Assembly (NCBI GenBank): GCA_012517875.1
Contig: JAAYUB010000021.1
Location: forward strand, 1-64,000
Length of the DNA stretch: 64,000 bases
Direction: 5' to 3'
Origin: Acidobacteriota bacterium
GTDB lineage: Bacteria > Acidobacteriota > JAAYUB01
Shown: one piece after another, positions 26,958-37,375 of the stretch
Numbering within the stretch: position 1 is the stretch's first letter
How the letters are laid out: every line of letters starts with the position of its first letter
Program-made: the position numbers and the translations under genes
The notes under the pieces: generated by a model
The model's database searches: none
Seen by the model: the letters and a program-made list of their open reading frames with translations, nothing else
Told to the model about the DNA's origin: nothing

Positions 26958-27896
26958 ATGAGCAAGATTGTGTTCATCTTCCCCGGCCAGGCGTCCCAGT
27001 ACTCGGGCATGGGCCGGGAGATTCATGACAGCCACCCCGCGGCCGCCGAGGTATTCCGGCGCGCCGACGAGGTCCTCGGCTTTCCCCTGTCCGCCATGTG
27101 CTTCCAGGGGTCGGAAGATGAGCTGAAGCTCACCGAGAACACCCAGCCGGCCATTCTGACTGTGAGCACCGCCGTCCTGCGGGTGCTCCAGCAGTGCGGT
27201 CTGAAGCCCGACTTTGTCGCCGGGCACAGCCTGGGCGAGTATTCCGCCCTTGTCGCCGCCGGCAGCCTGACCTTTGAGGATGCGGTGCTCGCCGTCCGCA
27301 AGCGGGGCCGCTACATGCAGGAGGCGGTGCCCGTGGGCGTCGGCGCAATGGCCGCCTGCATGGGCATGGACCTGGCGACCGTCGAGAGCGTCTGCGCCGC
27401 GGTCCGTGAGGGCCAGGTGCTGGTGCCGGCCAACATCAATTGCCCAGGGCAGATCGTCGTGGCCGGACACGCCGAGCCCGTGGACCGGGCCATTGCGTAC
27501 GCCAAGAAGCAGGGTCTGGGCCGGATGATCCGCCTGCCCGTGAGCGCACCGTTCCACTGCGAGCTCATGCGGCCGGCGCAGGAGAAGATGGCCCAGGATC
27601 TCGGCCGGATCGCTTTCGGCGACCTGGCGGTGCCTCTCGTCACCAATGTGGACGCCCGGTTCATCACCGCGGGCGCGGACGCCCGGGACAGCCTGGTCCG
27701 CCAGGTGACCGGCTCGGTCCGGTGGCAGGCGTCGGTGGAAGGGCTGGTCGCTGCGGGCGCCGACGTGTTCGTCGAAGTGGGGCCCAAGACGGTCCTGTCG
27801 CAGATGGTGCGCAAGATCAGCGCGGAGGTCCGGACGTTCGCGGTGGAAAAACCCGCCGAGGTCGACGCCGTGCTGGCCGCGCTCAAGACCGCGTGA
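26958..27896 (+). CDS. fabD: Malonyl CoA-acyl carrier protein transacylase
   Basis: 312 residues. Moves malonyl from CoA to ACP. FPGQASQYSGMG at the N-terminus, nucleophile Ser in GHSLGEYSALVAAG, and His in PVSAPFHCELM. ATG 26958 with AAGGAG upstream (26941-26946). Eight bases before fabG. Confidence 0.96.
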   Translation: MSKIVFIFPGQASQYSGMGREIHDSHPAAAEVFRRADEVLGFPLSAMCFQGSEDELKLTENTQPAILTVSTAVLRVLQQCGLKPDFVAGHSLGEYSALVAAGSLTFEDAVLAVRKRGRYMQEAVPVGVGAMAACMGMDLATVESVCAAVREGQVLVPANINCPGQIVVAGHAEPVDRAIAYAKKQGLGRMIRLPVSAPFHCELMRPAQEKMAQDLGRIAFGDLAVPLVTNVDARFITAGADARDSLVRQVTGSVRWQASVEGLVAAGADVFVEVGPKTVLSQMVRKISAEVRTFAVEKPAEVDAVLAALKTA

Positions 27897-27903
27897 GGAG
27901 GAG

Positions 27904-28641
27904 ATGATGGACAAGCCCGTGGCGGTGGTGACCGGCGGAGCCCGCGGCATCGGGGCCGCCATTGCGAACGCCCTGCTCGGGGCCGGGTTTGCGGTGGCCG
28001 TCGCCGACATGGACCTGACGACCGCCGAGGCGCTGGTGGCGTCCAAGGGATTGCCGGCCGGCGAGTTCCGGGCCTACGCGCTCAACGTGACCGATGAGGG
28101 TGGGGTGGCCGCCGTGTTCAAGCAGCTGCAGGCGGATTTCGGCCGGATCGACGTTCTGGTCAACAACGCCGGCATCAACCAGGACAACCTGATCATGCGG
28201 ATGAAAATCGAGCAGTGGCAGCGGGTCCTGGATGTGAATCTGACCGGCGCCTTCCTGTGCACCCGGGCGGTGATTCCGGTGATGATGCGACAGCGCGCAG
28301 GCCGCATCATCAACATCGCCTCGGTGGTCGGCGAGATGGGCAACGCCGGCCAGGCCAACTACTGCGCGACGAAGGCGGGCCTCATCGGCTTCACCAAGGC
28401 GGTGGCGCGCGAAGTGGCCTCCCGCAACATCACGGTCAACGCCGTGGCACCGGGCTATATCGACACCGAGATGACCCGGAGCCTGCCCGAGGCGGTGAAG
28501 CAGGAGTTCAGCCGCAACATTGCGCTCGGCCGACCCGGGCAGCCGGAGGATGTCGCCCACGCGGTGGCGTTCCTCGCCAGCCCGGGCGCCGCCTACATCA
28601 CCGGCTTCGTGCTGGATGTCAACGGCGGCATGTACATGTAA
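27904..28641 (+). CDS. fabG: 3-oxoacyl-ACP reductase
   Basis: 245 residues; short-chain dehydrogenase/reductase. NADPH-binding TGGARGIGAA, NNAG, and catalytic Ser-Tyr-Lys (IASVVGEMGNAGQANYCATKAG). The C-terminal GFVLDVNGGMYM is the usual FabG ending. Two adjacent ATGs (27904, 27907) follow a purine-rich GAGGAGGAG; 27907 has the better spacing. Confidence 0.95.
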   Translation: MMDKPVAVVTGGARGIGAAIANALLGAGFAVAVADMDLTTAEALVASKGLPAGEFRAYALNVTDEGGVAAVFKQLQADFGRIDVLVNNAGINQDNLIMRMKIEQWQRVLDVNLTGAFLCTRAVIPVMMRQRAGRIINIASVVGEMGNAGQANYCATKAGLIGFTKAVAREVASRNITVNAVAPGYIDTEMTRSLPEAVKQEFSRNIALGRPGQPEDVAHAVAFLASPGAAYITGFVLDVNGGMYM

Positions 28642-28685
28642 TTCGGGATTAACCGTTATCAACAACTTTTCGAGTGGAGGATATC

Positions 28686-28928
28686 ATGGCCAGTATCGAA
28701 CAGAAAGTGAAGGAGATCATCGTCGAACGGTTGGGTGTCAACGAAGCGGATGTGACTCCGGAAGCGTCCTTCATCGATGATCTGGGCGCCGACTCCCTGG
28801 ACACCGTGGAACTGGTGATGGCCTTCGAAGACGGGTTCGGTATCGAGATCCCGGACGAGGACGCCGAAAAGATCACGAACGTGGCGCAGGCCATCGAGTA
28901 CATCAAGGAAAAGGCCGCTGACGCCTAA
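28686..28928 (+). CDS. acpP: Acyl carrier protein
   Basis: 80 residues, acidic, four-helix ACP. Phosphopantetheine attachment at Ser37 in [15 protein letters not shown] 28686 with GGAGG upstream. It lies between fabG and fabF as in many bacteria; a strong palindrome separates it from fabF, perhaps letting acpP be made in excess. Confidence 0.97.
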   Translation: MASIEQKVKEIIVERLGVNEADVTPEASFIDDLGADSLDTVELVMAFEDGFGIEIPDEDAEKITNVAQAIEYIKEKAADA

Positions 28929-28946
28929 CCATTGAGCACAACATCC

Positions 28947-28972
28947 GAGGGGAAGCGCGCGCGCTTCCCCTC
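28947..28972 (+). terminator. 26-bp perfect palindrome between acpP and fabF
   Basis: Left arm GAGGGGAAGCGCG (28947-28959) and right arm CGCGCTTCCCCTC (28960-28972) are exact reverse complements, followed by AATTTATC. It begins 19 bases after the acpP stop. It can form a very stable hairpin, acting as a partial terminator or an mRNA 3'-end stabiliser for acpP. Confidence 0.65.
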
Positions 28973-28995
28973 AATTTATCTACAAGGAAAAAACG

Positions 28996-30240
<1,245 letters not shown>

Positions 30241-30265
30241 AGTCCCCCGCCCAATCGGAGGTGGC

Positions 30266-31042
30266 ATGAAAATCGGAGTCTGTATCAAGAAGGTTCCCGA
30301 CACGGAAACCCGAATCCGGATCGCGCCCGACGGCCGGCAGGTGAGCCTCGACGGCGTGTCCTTCATCATTTCGCCGTATGACGAGTTCGCCATCGAAGCC
30401 GCGCTGCAGCTCAAGGAGAAAGTCGGTCAAGGCGAGGTGATCGTCATCGCCGTCGGCGACGAGGAGACCGGCAAGGTAATGCGCAACGCGCTGGCCATGG
30501 GCGCCGACCGGGCCGTCCTGGTGACCGACCCGGCCGTCATCGAGACCGAGCCGTACGACGTGGCCCGAATCTTGGCCGCCGTGGCCCGCAAGGAAGGCAT
30601 CGAGCTCCTCCTCTTCGGCAAGCAGGGCGTGGGCCAGGATTACCAGCAGGTGCCGACGTTGACCGCCGAGGTGCTGGGCTGGCCGGCCGCCGCCGTGGTG
30701 GTCGGACTGGAGCTCGCCGGCGGCGAGCTGACCGCCACGCGCGAGATCGATGGCGGCGAGGAAGTCGATCGGCTGTCGCTGCCGGCGGTGGTGTCGGCCC
30801 AGAAGGGGCTCAACACCCCGCGTTACGCCTCACTGAAGGGCATCATGGCGGCCAAGAAGAAGACCATTGAGACGCACGCCCTCGCGGCGCTGGGCCTGGC
30901 CCCGCTGGCGCAGCGGAGCTGGGAGGTGATCCGTTTGGAAATGCCGCCGGCCCGTGCTGCCGGCCGGCTCATCGGGGGCGAGCCCGAGGCCCAGGTGAAG
31001 CAGCTGGTGGAGCTTCTGCATACGGAAGCGAAGGTGCTCTGA
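30266..31042 (+). CDS. etfB: Electron transfer flavoprotein subunit beta
   Basis: 258 residues. KIGVCIKKVPDTETRIRI start and the AMP-binding/beta signature ATREIDGGEEVDRLSLPAVVSAQKGLNTPRY-type region (residues ~150-180). It forms a heterodimer with EtfA to accept electrons from acyl-CoA dehydrogenases. ATG 30266 with GGAGGTG upstream, 26 bases after fabF and 20 before etfA. Confidence 0.96.
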   Translation: MKIGVCIKKVPDTETRIRIAPDGRQVSLDGVSFIISPYDEFAIEAALQLKEKVGQGEVIVIAVGDEETGKVMRNALAMGADRAVLVTDPAVIETEPYDVARILAAVARKEGIELLLFGKQGVGQDYQQVPTLTAEVLGWPAAAVVVGLELAGGELTATREIDGGEEVDRLSLPAVVSAQKGLNTPRYASLKGIMAAKKKTIETHALAALGLAPLAQRSWEVIRLEMPPARAAGRLIGGEPEAQVKQLVELLHTEAKVL

Positions 31043-31061
31043 GAGAGGAAGGGAGATCATC

Positions 31062-32030
31062 ATGGCCCAAGGCTTTTTGGTATATGTTGAAAATCGGAAC
31101 GGCCGGATCCGCAAGGGGTCGCTGGAGACCCTGGCCACCGCTCGACGCCTGGCCGATGCGCTGGGGCGGACGGTGGACGCCGTGATCGTCGGTGACGACG
31201 CTGCGGCGGCCCAGGCGGCCCGCTTCGGCGCCCATCGCCTCTTCCGGGTGGCGCCGGCGGACGTCTACAACTCCCGCGACGGCGTCGTGGAACTGCTCGC
31301 GGAACTGGTGCGGCAGGAATCCCCGGCCTGGGTCGTGGCCAGCGCCACGGCTGTCGGCAAGGACTGCCTGCCGGCGCTGGCCGCCCGCTTCGAGCGGTCG
31401 GTGATCCAGGACGCCACCGAGGTCGTGGTTGAGGGCGGCGAGCTGCTGATCAAGCGGCCCATATACGCCGGCAAGGCCTTCGAGGTGCTCAAGCCGGCGG
31501 GGGCGCTCGCGTTCCTGACGCTGCGGCCCAACGTCTTCCCGGCGGCGGAGGCCCCGGCGGCTGCGACCGTCGTGGAGCTTGCGACAGCCGTGGATCCGGC
31601 GCGGGTCCGCACCCGCGTGGCCGAGGTGCGCGAGACCGCCGGCTGCAAGGTGGAGCTGACCGAGGCCGCGATCGTCGTGTCCGGCGGCCGGGGCATCAAG
31701 GCGGCGGAGCATTACCCGCTGATCGAGCAACTGGCCGCCGCCCTCGGCGGCGCTGCGGGCGCGTCCCGCGCGGTGGTCGACGCCGGCTGGGTGGCCCACC
31801 ACCATCAGGTGGGCCAGACGGGCAAGACGGTATCGCCGACGCTCTACATAGCCGTCGGCATCTCAGGCGCGATCCAGCACCTGGCCGGCATGTCGTCGTC
31901 CAAGTACATCGTGGCCATCAACAAGGATCCCGACGCCCCCATCTTCAAGGTGGCCGACTACGGCATCGTGGGCGACCTGTTCCAGGTCGTGCCGCTGCTG
32001 ATCGAGGAAGTACGGAAGCTCAACGCGTGA
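31062..32030 (+). CDS. etfA: Electron transfer flavoprotein subunit alpha
   Basis: 322 residues. FAD-binding C-terminal domain with [38 protein letters not shown] and GDLFQVVP, the standard EtfA signature. Partner of EtfB and probable electron acceptor for the acyl-CoA dehydrogenases at 25772 and 49111. No iron-sulfur motif is present, so it is not the bifurcating ferredoxin-fused form. Confidence 0.96.
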   Translation: MAQGFLVYVENRNGRIRKGSLETLATARRLADALGRTVDAVIVGDDAAAAQAARFGAHRLFRVAPADVYNSRDGVVELLAELVRQESPAWVVASATAVGKDCLPALAARFERSVIQDATEVVVEGGELLIKRPIYAGKAFEVLKPAGALAFLTLRPNVFPAAEAPAAATVVELATAVDPARVRTRVAEVRETAGCKVELTEAAIVVSGGRGIKAAEHYPLIEQLAAALGGAAGASRAVVDAGWVAHHHQVGQTGKTVSPTLYIAVGISGAIQHLAGMSSSKYIVAINKDPDAPIFKVADYGIVGDLFQVVPLLIEEVRKLNA

Positions 32031-32043
32031 TCGGGGTGAGGGC

Positions 32044-32799
32044 GTGCCGCTGATCGAACTGCGGGACATCACCAAGAGTTTCGGCGACAACCGGGTGCTG
32101 CAGGGCATCAGCCTGCAGGTGGAAGCGGGCGAGACGCTGGTGGTGCTGGGCAGGAGCGGCATCGGCAAGAGCGTCACCCTCCTCATCATCACCGGCCTGC
32201 TGGCGCCGGATTCCGGCCAGATTTTCCTCCAGGGCCAGGACATCACCCGCCTGCGCGAACGGGACCTGATCCCCGTCCGCCGGCGGTTCTCCTATGTGTT
32301 CCAATCCGGGGCGCTGTTTGATTCACTGACCGTGTTCGAAAACGTGGCCTTTCCCATGTCAGAGTCCCGCGGCCAGGAGGATCCGGAGACTGTCGCGCAC
32401 GTCCAGCGGATTCTCGAGCACCTCGATCTCGCCAAGGTCGCGGACCTTTATCCCCAGGAGCTGAGCACCGGCATGAAGAAACGGGTGGCCATCGCCCGGG
32501 CCATCGCGGTCCAGCCGCTGGCGATCCTGTACGACGAGCCGACCACCGGCGTGGATCCGCTCACCGCCAAGCTGATCAGCCGGACGATCAAGGGACTGCA
32601 GCAGCAGCTGGGGGTGACGTCCATCGTTGTCACCCATGATCTGAAGTGCGCGCGGATGATTGCCGACCGGGTGGCTTTCCTGCACGACGGAAGGATCTAC
32701 TTTCACGACACCTTCGACCGCTTCATCGCGTCCGACCTGGACGAGCTGGTCCGGTTCAAACAATCCCTGCCGTCGTTGATGCGTTACATCGGGGCCTGA
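32044..32799 (+). CDS. MlaF-like ABC transporter ATPase, orphan
   Basis: 251 residues. Walker A GRSGIGKS, Q-loop YVFQSGALFDSLTVFEN (the SGALFDSLTV string is typical of MlaF/Ttg2A phospholipid transporters), signature LSTGMKKRVAIARA (usual LSGGM has Gly changed to Thr), Walker B LAILYDEPTTGVDP and switch His in VVTHD. GTG start at 32044. The permease (MlaE) and MCE protein (MlaD) that should accompany it are not adjacent: the next gene is on the other strand 6 bases away. Confidence 0.88.
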   Translation: MPLIELRDITKSFGDNRVLQGISLQVEAGETLVVLGRSGIGKSVTLLIITGLLAPDSGQIFLQGQDITRLRERDLIPVRRRFSYVFQSGALFDSLTVFENVAFPMSESRGQEDPETVAHVQRILEHLDLAKVADLYPQELSTGMKKRVAIARAIAVQPLAILYDEPTTGVDPLTAKLISRTIKGLQQQLGVTSIVVTHDLKCARMIADRVAFLHDGRIYFHDTFDRFIASDLDELVRFKQSLPSLMRYIGA

Positions 32800-32805
32800 A
32801 CCCGG

Positions 32806-34779
32806 CTATTCCAGCTGGATCACGTAGCTGCCAGCCGCTTTGTCGTGCAGCGCCTGCTGGGCCGGATTGTTCAGGGCGAAGAACCAGCCGATCACGAACG
32901 CCCAGACCAGCGTCCGCACGGCGCCGTTTTTAAGGCCGATGGGATTGCCCTGTTTATCGATCACGGCCAAGTTCAGCAGCCGCTTGCCGATGGAGCGGCC
33001 CAGCACGCCGTTTGTGAAGGTGAGGTACATGAAGGGGAGGAGCACGGCGCCGAGCAGGCTCATCAGCAGCGGGAAGAAACCCTCCTCCTCGCCGGCGCTC
33101 AGACCCAGCGCGACGCTGCCCAGCAGGCTGAGCAGCCCGGTGATGACCAGATCGATGATCACGGCGATCACCCGCTTCATCGGCGTGGCGGGCTGGAAGC
33201 TGGCCAGCGCGTCGGTGCCGCCCATCCGCACCTTGTCGCGCGCCATCTTGAAGGAGTTTCGGAAATAGGGGACCGCACCCAGTTCGGCCCACTTGGCTTC
33301 GCCTTTCCGGATCAGATCGGTGGCCAGGACGCTGCCGCCCAGGATCCACTCCTCGATGGTCCGCATGTCCAGGTTTTCGTAGATCTCGTCACCGATCTTC
33401 ACCGACCAAACCTTGTCGTCCCAGGCCGAGGTCAGGCCGTCGCCCGGCTCTTTTGCGTCCACTTTGGCGCCGGCGGGCGCCTGGCCCGCTGCGGCGGCGG
33501 TCGGACCGGATCCGGCCGGCGCCTCCGCCTCGGGCGGCGCGTACGCAGTGGCGGGCTTCTCGTCGGGCAGGTCCTTGAGCCGGATTTCAATCCGGGATTC
33601 GGACGGAACCTCCAGCTCGCCGGCCGAGCTGAACGCGGCATCGGCGGGCATGAGTTCCATGAAGCAGTTGGGGCAGACTTTCTCGCCGCCCACCTCGGTG
33701 CCGCACGACGGGCAGACCGCTTTCTGGGCCTGGGGCTTGGTCTGAAAGACGTCGGCGATGATGTCGGCGGAGTTGAGGATGTCCGACACGGACTCCTTCG
33801 GTTCATTGTCGAGCACCGCCGGACCCTGCGGCGCGGCGGCCTTGGCGGCGGCCGCCTTGTCCGGGGTGATCTCCTTGAAGAAATCGTCGTCCAAATCGAT
33901 GGCTGGTGCGGCGTCGGCCGACGCCGGCGACCCGATGATGGCGGCGAGCGCGTCTTCCATCGGCGGCCGGTCGGCGGCGGCCGGCTCGGCCGGGGCTGGA
34001 ACGGCTGGAGCGGCTGTCGTCGGTCCGAGAATGCCCTCCAGGTCGAGTTCCAGCCCGTCCGACTGGGCCATTCCGGCGGGCTGGCCCTGGCCTCGGAATT
34101 CGCCGGTGCCGCCCAGGAGCAGATCCCCCTGCTGGGGCATGAGGTTGGTGCCGGTGGCCGAGAGGTAGCGCGACAGCTGCATGTCGATCTCCGGCGGCCG
34201 CTGCACCTGAAACTGATGGCTGCAGGTGGGGCATTTGGTGCGGACGGCATTGACCGGCAGCTTGCCCACTTCGATCCAGATGAATTTTTTGCACCCGTCG
34301 CAGCGGATGGGCACCTTGTCGCGGACCATACAGAAGTAGGCGGCGATGTAGGCCGGCACGGCGAACGCGTCCAGGCAGTGGATCTGCTTGCCGTGCAGGA
34401 AGCGGTACGTCTCCTCGCTCATGCCGACGATCCGGCCGTTGGCGATCAGTTCGGTCACCACGTGCCGGACATTCTGGTCGATGTTGCGGCTGGGGAATCG
34501 GAATTCGTTGGCGGAGAGGGAGGAGAACGGTGCGCGGACAATCATGGGAAAACCGACGACGCCCAGGTCGATGTAGCGCTCGCCCGTCTCGAACTCGCCG
34601 CGGGCGTAGGCGGCGATGAAGTTGATGTTGGCATAGGGAAGATCGAACATCCGGTCCACCCGGATGTCCTTGGCGCGCGGGCTGATCCACTTGGCGTAGT
34701 GGTTCTTCACCTCCGGGCCCGTGGGCGCGGGGTGTGGCTTGACGATGTAGATCTTGTCCATCAGGCGCTCAAGGCTCAT
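32806..34779 (-). CDS. Multi-domain membrane protein: zinc ribbons, GYF_2-like domain, RDD domain
   Basis: 657 residues. ATG 34779 with AGAGGA upstream. Residues 1-145 are an unfamiliar globular region (about a PilZ-domain length). Residues ~150-185 hold a zinc ribbon CDGCKKF...CPTCSHQF similar to the MJ0042 finger. An Ala/Pro-rich linker leads to a second ribbon CPSCGTEVGGEKVCPNC (~350-370). Residues ~460-510 resemble a GYF_2 domain (WSVKIGDEIYENLDMRTIEEWI, AKWAELGAVPYF). The last ~120 residues form an RDD membrane domain with several helices (MKRVIAVIIDLVITGLLS, GRSIGKRLLNLAV). Such ribbon-GYF-RDD proteins are common but uncharacterised in delta-proteobacteria and acidobacteria. Convergent with the MlaF-like gene. 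Confidence 0.8.
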   Translation of the reverse strand: MSLERLMDKIYIVKPHPAPTGPEVKNHYAKWISPRAKDIRVDRMFDLPYANINFIAAYARGEFETGERYIDLGVVGFPMIVRAPFSSLSANEFRFPSRNIDQNVRHVVTELIANGRIVGMSEETYRFLHGKQIHCLDAFAVPAYIAAYFCMVRDKVPIRCDGCKKFIWIEVGKLPVNAVRTKCPTCSHQFQVQRPPEIDMQLSRYLSATGTNLMPQQGDLLLGGTGEFRGQGQPAGMAQSDGLELDLEGILGPTTAAPAVPAPAEPAAADRPPMEDALAAIIGSPASADAAPAIDLDDDFFKEITPDKAAAAKAAAPQGPAVLDNEPKESVSDILNSADIIADVFQTKPQAQKAVCPSCGTEVGGEKVCPNCFMELMPADAAFSSAGELEVPSESRIEIRLKDLPDEKPATAYAPPEAEAPAGSGPTAAAAGQAPAGAKVDAKEPGDGLTSAWDDKVWSVKIGDEIYENLDMRTIEEWILGGSVLATDLIRKGEAKWAELGAVPYFRNSFKMARDKVRMGGTDALASFQPATPMKRVIAVIIDLVITGLLSLLGSVALGLSAGEEEGFFPLLMSLLGAVLLPFMYLTFTNGVLGRSIGKRLLNLAVIDKQGNPIGLKNGAVRTLVWAFVIGWFFALNNPAQQALHDKAAGSYVIQLE

Positions 34780-34854
34780 AGGCGGTCCTCTGGAAAATTT
34801 GGAAAAATTATAACAAATCCGTCCGGCCGGGACAACTGCGCCGACCGGCGCACG

Positions 34855-36612
34855 TCACAGTTCCTTTTTGTCGAAGTGCAGGCGGCGCGTGGGGGTTGAC
34901 GGAGCCGGCGGAGACAAGCGCCGGTTGCGGCGCCGATGGATGAGGAAAAAGGGTAGGGCGACAAGCAGCCCCGCCGCGAGCCCGATCCCCAGCGGCACCG
35001 GCTGGAAGTACTCGAACAAGGTGCGCTCCACGGTGGGGTAGGGGATGAGGAGTGGCAGGTCGAACAGGGGGAGCGGCTCCGATTCGATGGCCGAGTGGAA
35101 GCGGAACACGAGGTCGGCGTCCTGGCCGGCCTGGGGAACGATCTCCCACACCCACAGATCGGTGTTGTCGCGCTCGGGTGACTGGATCTGGCGGAGTTCG
35201 AGCCGGTCGGTCCGGTTTTCCAGCGTGAAGGCGAGCTGGGGAAAATCCTTCAATGATTTCAGGAGCAGGGCCAAATCGGGGTCCTGCCGGGCATCCAGCT
35301 CCCGGGCCGGGCGCATCGCGGCCGCCAGGGTGAGGCGCTGCGGCCGGCCGGCCGCCAGCGTCGCGGGCGCCGTGATCTCGATGGCGCCCAGCGGCAGCTC
35401 CTTGAGCCGGACGTCCACCCGGTAAGTCTGCCGGTCGGCCTGCCGCTTGCGGTTCACCCGGAAACTCAGCACCTGCCGCGACAGAAGCTTGGACTGGATC
35501 ACGTTCTTGTCGTGCTGCAGCTGGAACATTTCCCGGGCCAGGTCCTTGTCCTTGGTGGCCAGGATCTCGAGCTGGCGGGCCAGAGTCTGCTTTTCGGCCT
35601 GCGTGGCGGCCAGATTTCGGGTCAGCTCCGCCTGGGTGTTCTCAAGCCGCGCGATGGCGGCCTCCATCTCCTGGACGCGGGCTTGGTAAGCCCGGTTGCC
35701 GGCGGAAAGCTGTGTGTAGGCGCCGGCCAGCGTGTCGAGGAGTTCGGCGGCCGGCGTCGCCGGTGCCGACTGCAGCCCGGCCTCGGTGCAGGCGGCCCGG
35801 ATGGCCCGTTCCAGCGTCTGCGCCTCCCCGTCGGTTCGGGCCAGCTGTTTTTTCAGCTCGGCTTCGGTGTTTTGCAGCAGGCGGATCCGCTCGCGCAGGT
35901 CCTTGCCGGCTGAATCGAGGACGGTTTTCTCCTGCTGCATGGCGTTGAGCTTGGACTGCACGGCGTTCTTGTCCCGCTCCAGGGCCGCCAGCCGCCCGGA
36001 CAGCTCCTCGACGCGGGCGCCGGCGGACTGGAGATCGCGCCACAGCGCCTTGCCCACCGGGTTGGCGCGGGTGACGATCTCGTGCACGCCCTGATCGGGC
36101 ATGTCGGCGGTCCGGGCTTCCACCTCGACGAATCCGGCATACCGGTCCTCGATGTATTCGCGCTTGGCCGACTCGATCTCGGTGTAGCTCAAACCGGTAG
36201 TGAAAAACTTGGCCAGCACCTGGTGGAACTCCTCGCCCGGGGGACGTTCATCCAGCGGCGCGGGGAACTGGTAGCGGATCTCGGCCTGCTGGCGCAGATC
36301 CAGGGAGGTGAGCTTGAGGCGCACCTCCCGGCCGCCGAAGTCGACGTCGGTGATCCGCACCTGTTGCCCCACGCCGAAGACGGTGGTCCCCTCGCCCTCG
36401 GAGGTCAGCCGGTAGCGGCTGCCAGAGACGAACACCTTAATGGTCCCCGCAGGGAGGGGGACTTTCAGGAACAGGGTCTTGTTCTGATATCGCTGGACAT
36501 AGGTTGATTTCCAGGCCGTGGCGGACTGGGCGGTGACCGAACCCGCCGCAGTCAGCCCGATCAGCAGGGCAACCGGTGCGCGGAGCAGATGGATAGCGTT
36601 CACTCGGGGCAT
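34855..36612 (-). CDS. Exported coiled-coil protein with C-terminal membrane anchor
   Basis: 585 residues. Signal peptide (LLRAPVALLIGLTAAGSVTAQ), a beta-rich domain to about 180, a long coiled coil about 190-390 (repeated LERDKNAVQSKLNAMQQEK-like heptads), a second beta-rich domain about 390-540, and a membrane helix near 548-568 (LGIGLAAGLLVALPFFLI) followed by a basic tail. The ATG at 36612 lies inside the -10 hexamer of a promoter, so the GTG at 36603 (three codons in) could be the real, leaderless start. Function unknown; the layout suggests a periplasmic structural or scaffold protein tethered to the inner membrane. Confidence 0.78.
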   Translation of the reverse strand: MPRVNAIHLLRAPVALLIGLTAAGSVTAQSATAWKSTYVQRYQNKTLFLKVPLPAGTIKVFVSGSRYRLTSEGEGTTVFGVGQQVRITDVDFGGREVRLKLTSLDLRQQAEIRYQFPAPLDERPPGEEFHQVLAKFFTTGLSYTEIESAKREYIEDRYAGFVEVEARTADMPDQGVHEIVTRANPVGKALWRDLQSAGARVEELSGRLAALERDKNAVQSKLNAMQQEKTVLDSAGKDLRERIRLLQNTEAELKKQLARTDGEAQTLERAIRAACTEAGLQSAPATPAAELLDTLAGAYTQLSAGNRAYQARVQEMEAAIARLENTQAELTRNLAATQAEKQTLARQLEILATKDKDLAREMFQLQHDKNVIQSKLLSRQVLSFRVNRKRQADRQTYRVDVRLKELPLGAIEITAPATLAAGRPQRLTLAAAMRPARELDARQDPDLALLLKSLKDFPQLAFTLENRTDRLELRQIQSPERDNTDLWVWEIVPQAGQDADLVFRFHSAIESEPLPLFDLPLLIPYPTVERTLFEYFQPVPLGIGLAAGLLVALPFFLIHRRRNRRLSPPAPSTPTRRLHFDKKEL

Positions 36613-36639
36613 TGTATCAAATGGCTTGGGGGATGTTAA
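36611..36639 (-). promoter_or_regulatory. Promoter of the exported coiled-coil gene, probably leaderless
   Basis: Minus strand: TTAACA (36639-36634), 17 bases, TACAAT (36616-36611). Transcription would begin near 36604, at or just before the in-frame GTG 36603, implying a leaderless mRNA. Confidence 0.6.
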
Positions 36640-36654
36640 TGGAAATGATACAAT
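36626..36654 (+). promoter_or_regulatory. Promoter of ribA
   Basis: Plus strand: TTGGGG (36626-36631), 17 bases, TACAAT (36649-36654), 38 bases before the ribA start. It overlaps the divergent promoter at 36611-36639, so the two may interfere. Confidence 0.6.
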
Positions 36655-36691
36655 CCGCGGTCGGAAAAGCTTGAAGCATCAAGGTGATGAG

Positions 36692-37309
36692 ATGAACGCG
36701 AATCCGCAATCAACCCCTGCTGTCCGGCTGGTGTCCCGGGCGGAGTTCCCCAGCCGGTACGGCAATTTCGAAATCTACGGCTTCGAGCATCTGCCCACGG
36801 GTGAGCCGTTCGTGGTGCTGGCGCGCGGACCGCTCGATGGTGAGACGGTGCCGCTGCTCCGCATCCACTCGCAGTGCCTCACCGGCGACGCGCTGGGCTC
36901 CCGTCGTTGTGACTGCGGCTACCAGCTCCGGACGGCGCTGCGCCTCATCCAGGAATCCGGCTGCGGTCTGCTGATCTACCAGCTCCAGGAGGGCCGCGGG
37001 ATCGGGATCCTGAACAAACTGAGGAGCTACCAGCTCCAGGACAAGGGCGCCGACACGGTGGAGGCCAACGAGATGCTCGGTTTCGAGGCCGATCTGCGTG
37101 AATACGCGGCCTGCGGCGGGATCCTGCACAGCCTAGGGGTGGGCCGGGTGCGGCTGCTCTCCAACAATCCGTCGAAAATCCGCGCGCTGGAGGCCGCGGG
37201 GATCCGCGTCACAGATCGCATCCCGCTGGAGATGCCCCCCGACGAACTTTCCAGCCATTACCTCAAGGCCAAAAAAGACAAGCTGGGTCACCTGCTGGAC
37301 CAGGTGTGA
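36692..37309 (+). CDS. ribA: GTP cyclohydrolase II
   Basis: 205 residues; first step of riboflavin synthesis. Zinc ligands Cys62, Cys73 and Cys75 (HSQCLTGDALGSRRCDCG), then QEGRGIGILNKLRSYQLQDKG and LLSNNPSK. It is the stand-alone form, not fused to DHBP synthase (a ribB start is seen at the right edge). ATG 36692 with AAGGTGA upstream. Longer in-frame starts upstream would cross both promoters and are rejected. Confidence 0.96.
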   Translation: MNANPQSTPAVRLVSRAEFPSRYGNFEIYGFEHLPTGEPFVVLARGPLDGETVPLLRIHSQCLTGDALGSRRCDCGYQLRTALRLIQESGCGLLIYQLQEGRGIGILNKLRSYQLQDKGADTVEANEMLGFEADLREYAACGGILHSLGVGRVRLLSNNPSKIRALEAAGIRVTDRIPLEMPPDELSSHYLKAKKDKLGHLLDQV

Positions 37310-37375
37310 GGCGGAACGTTCCCGCGGCCGGGATCGCCTGCCCGCACCGGCCCACGAGCCGCCGGCTGCCGGGGC

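Noticed and set aside
32845-34899. Plus-strand open frame of ~680 codons opposite the ribbon/GYF/RDD gene
   Set aside because: Shadow; the minus strand encodes zinc ribbons and membrane helices with a proper ribosome-binding site.
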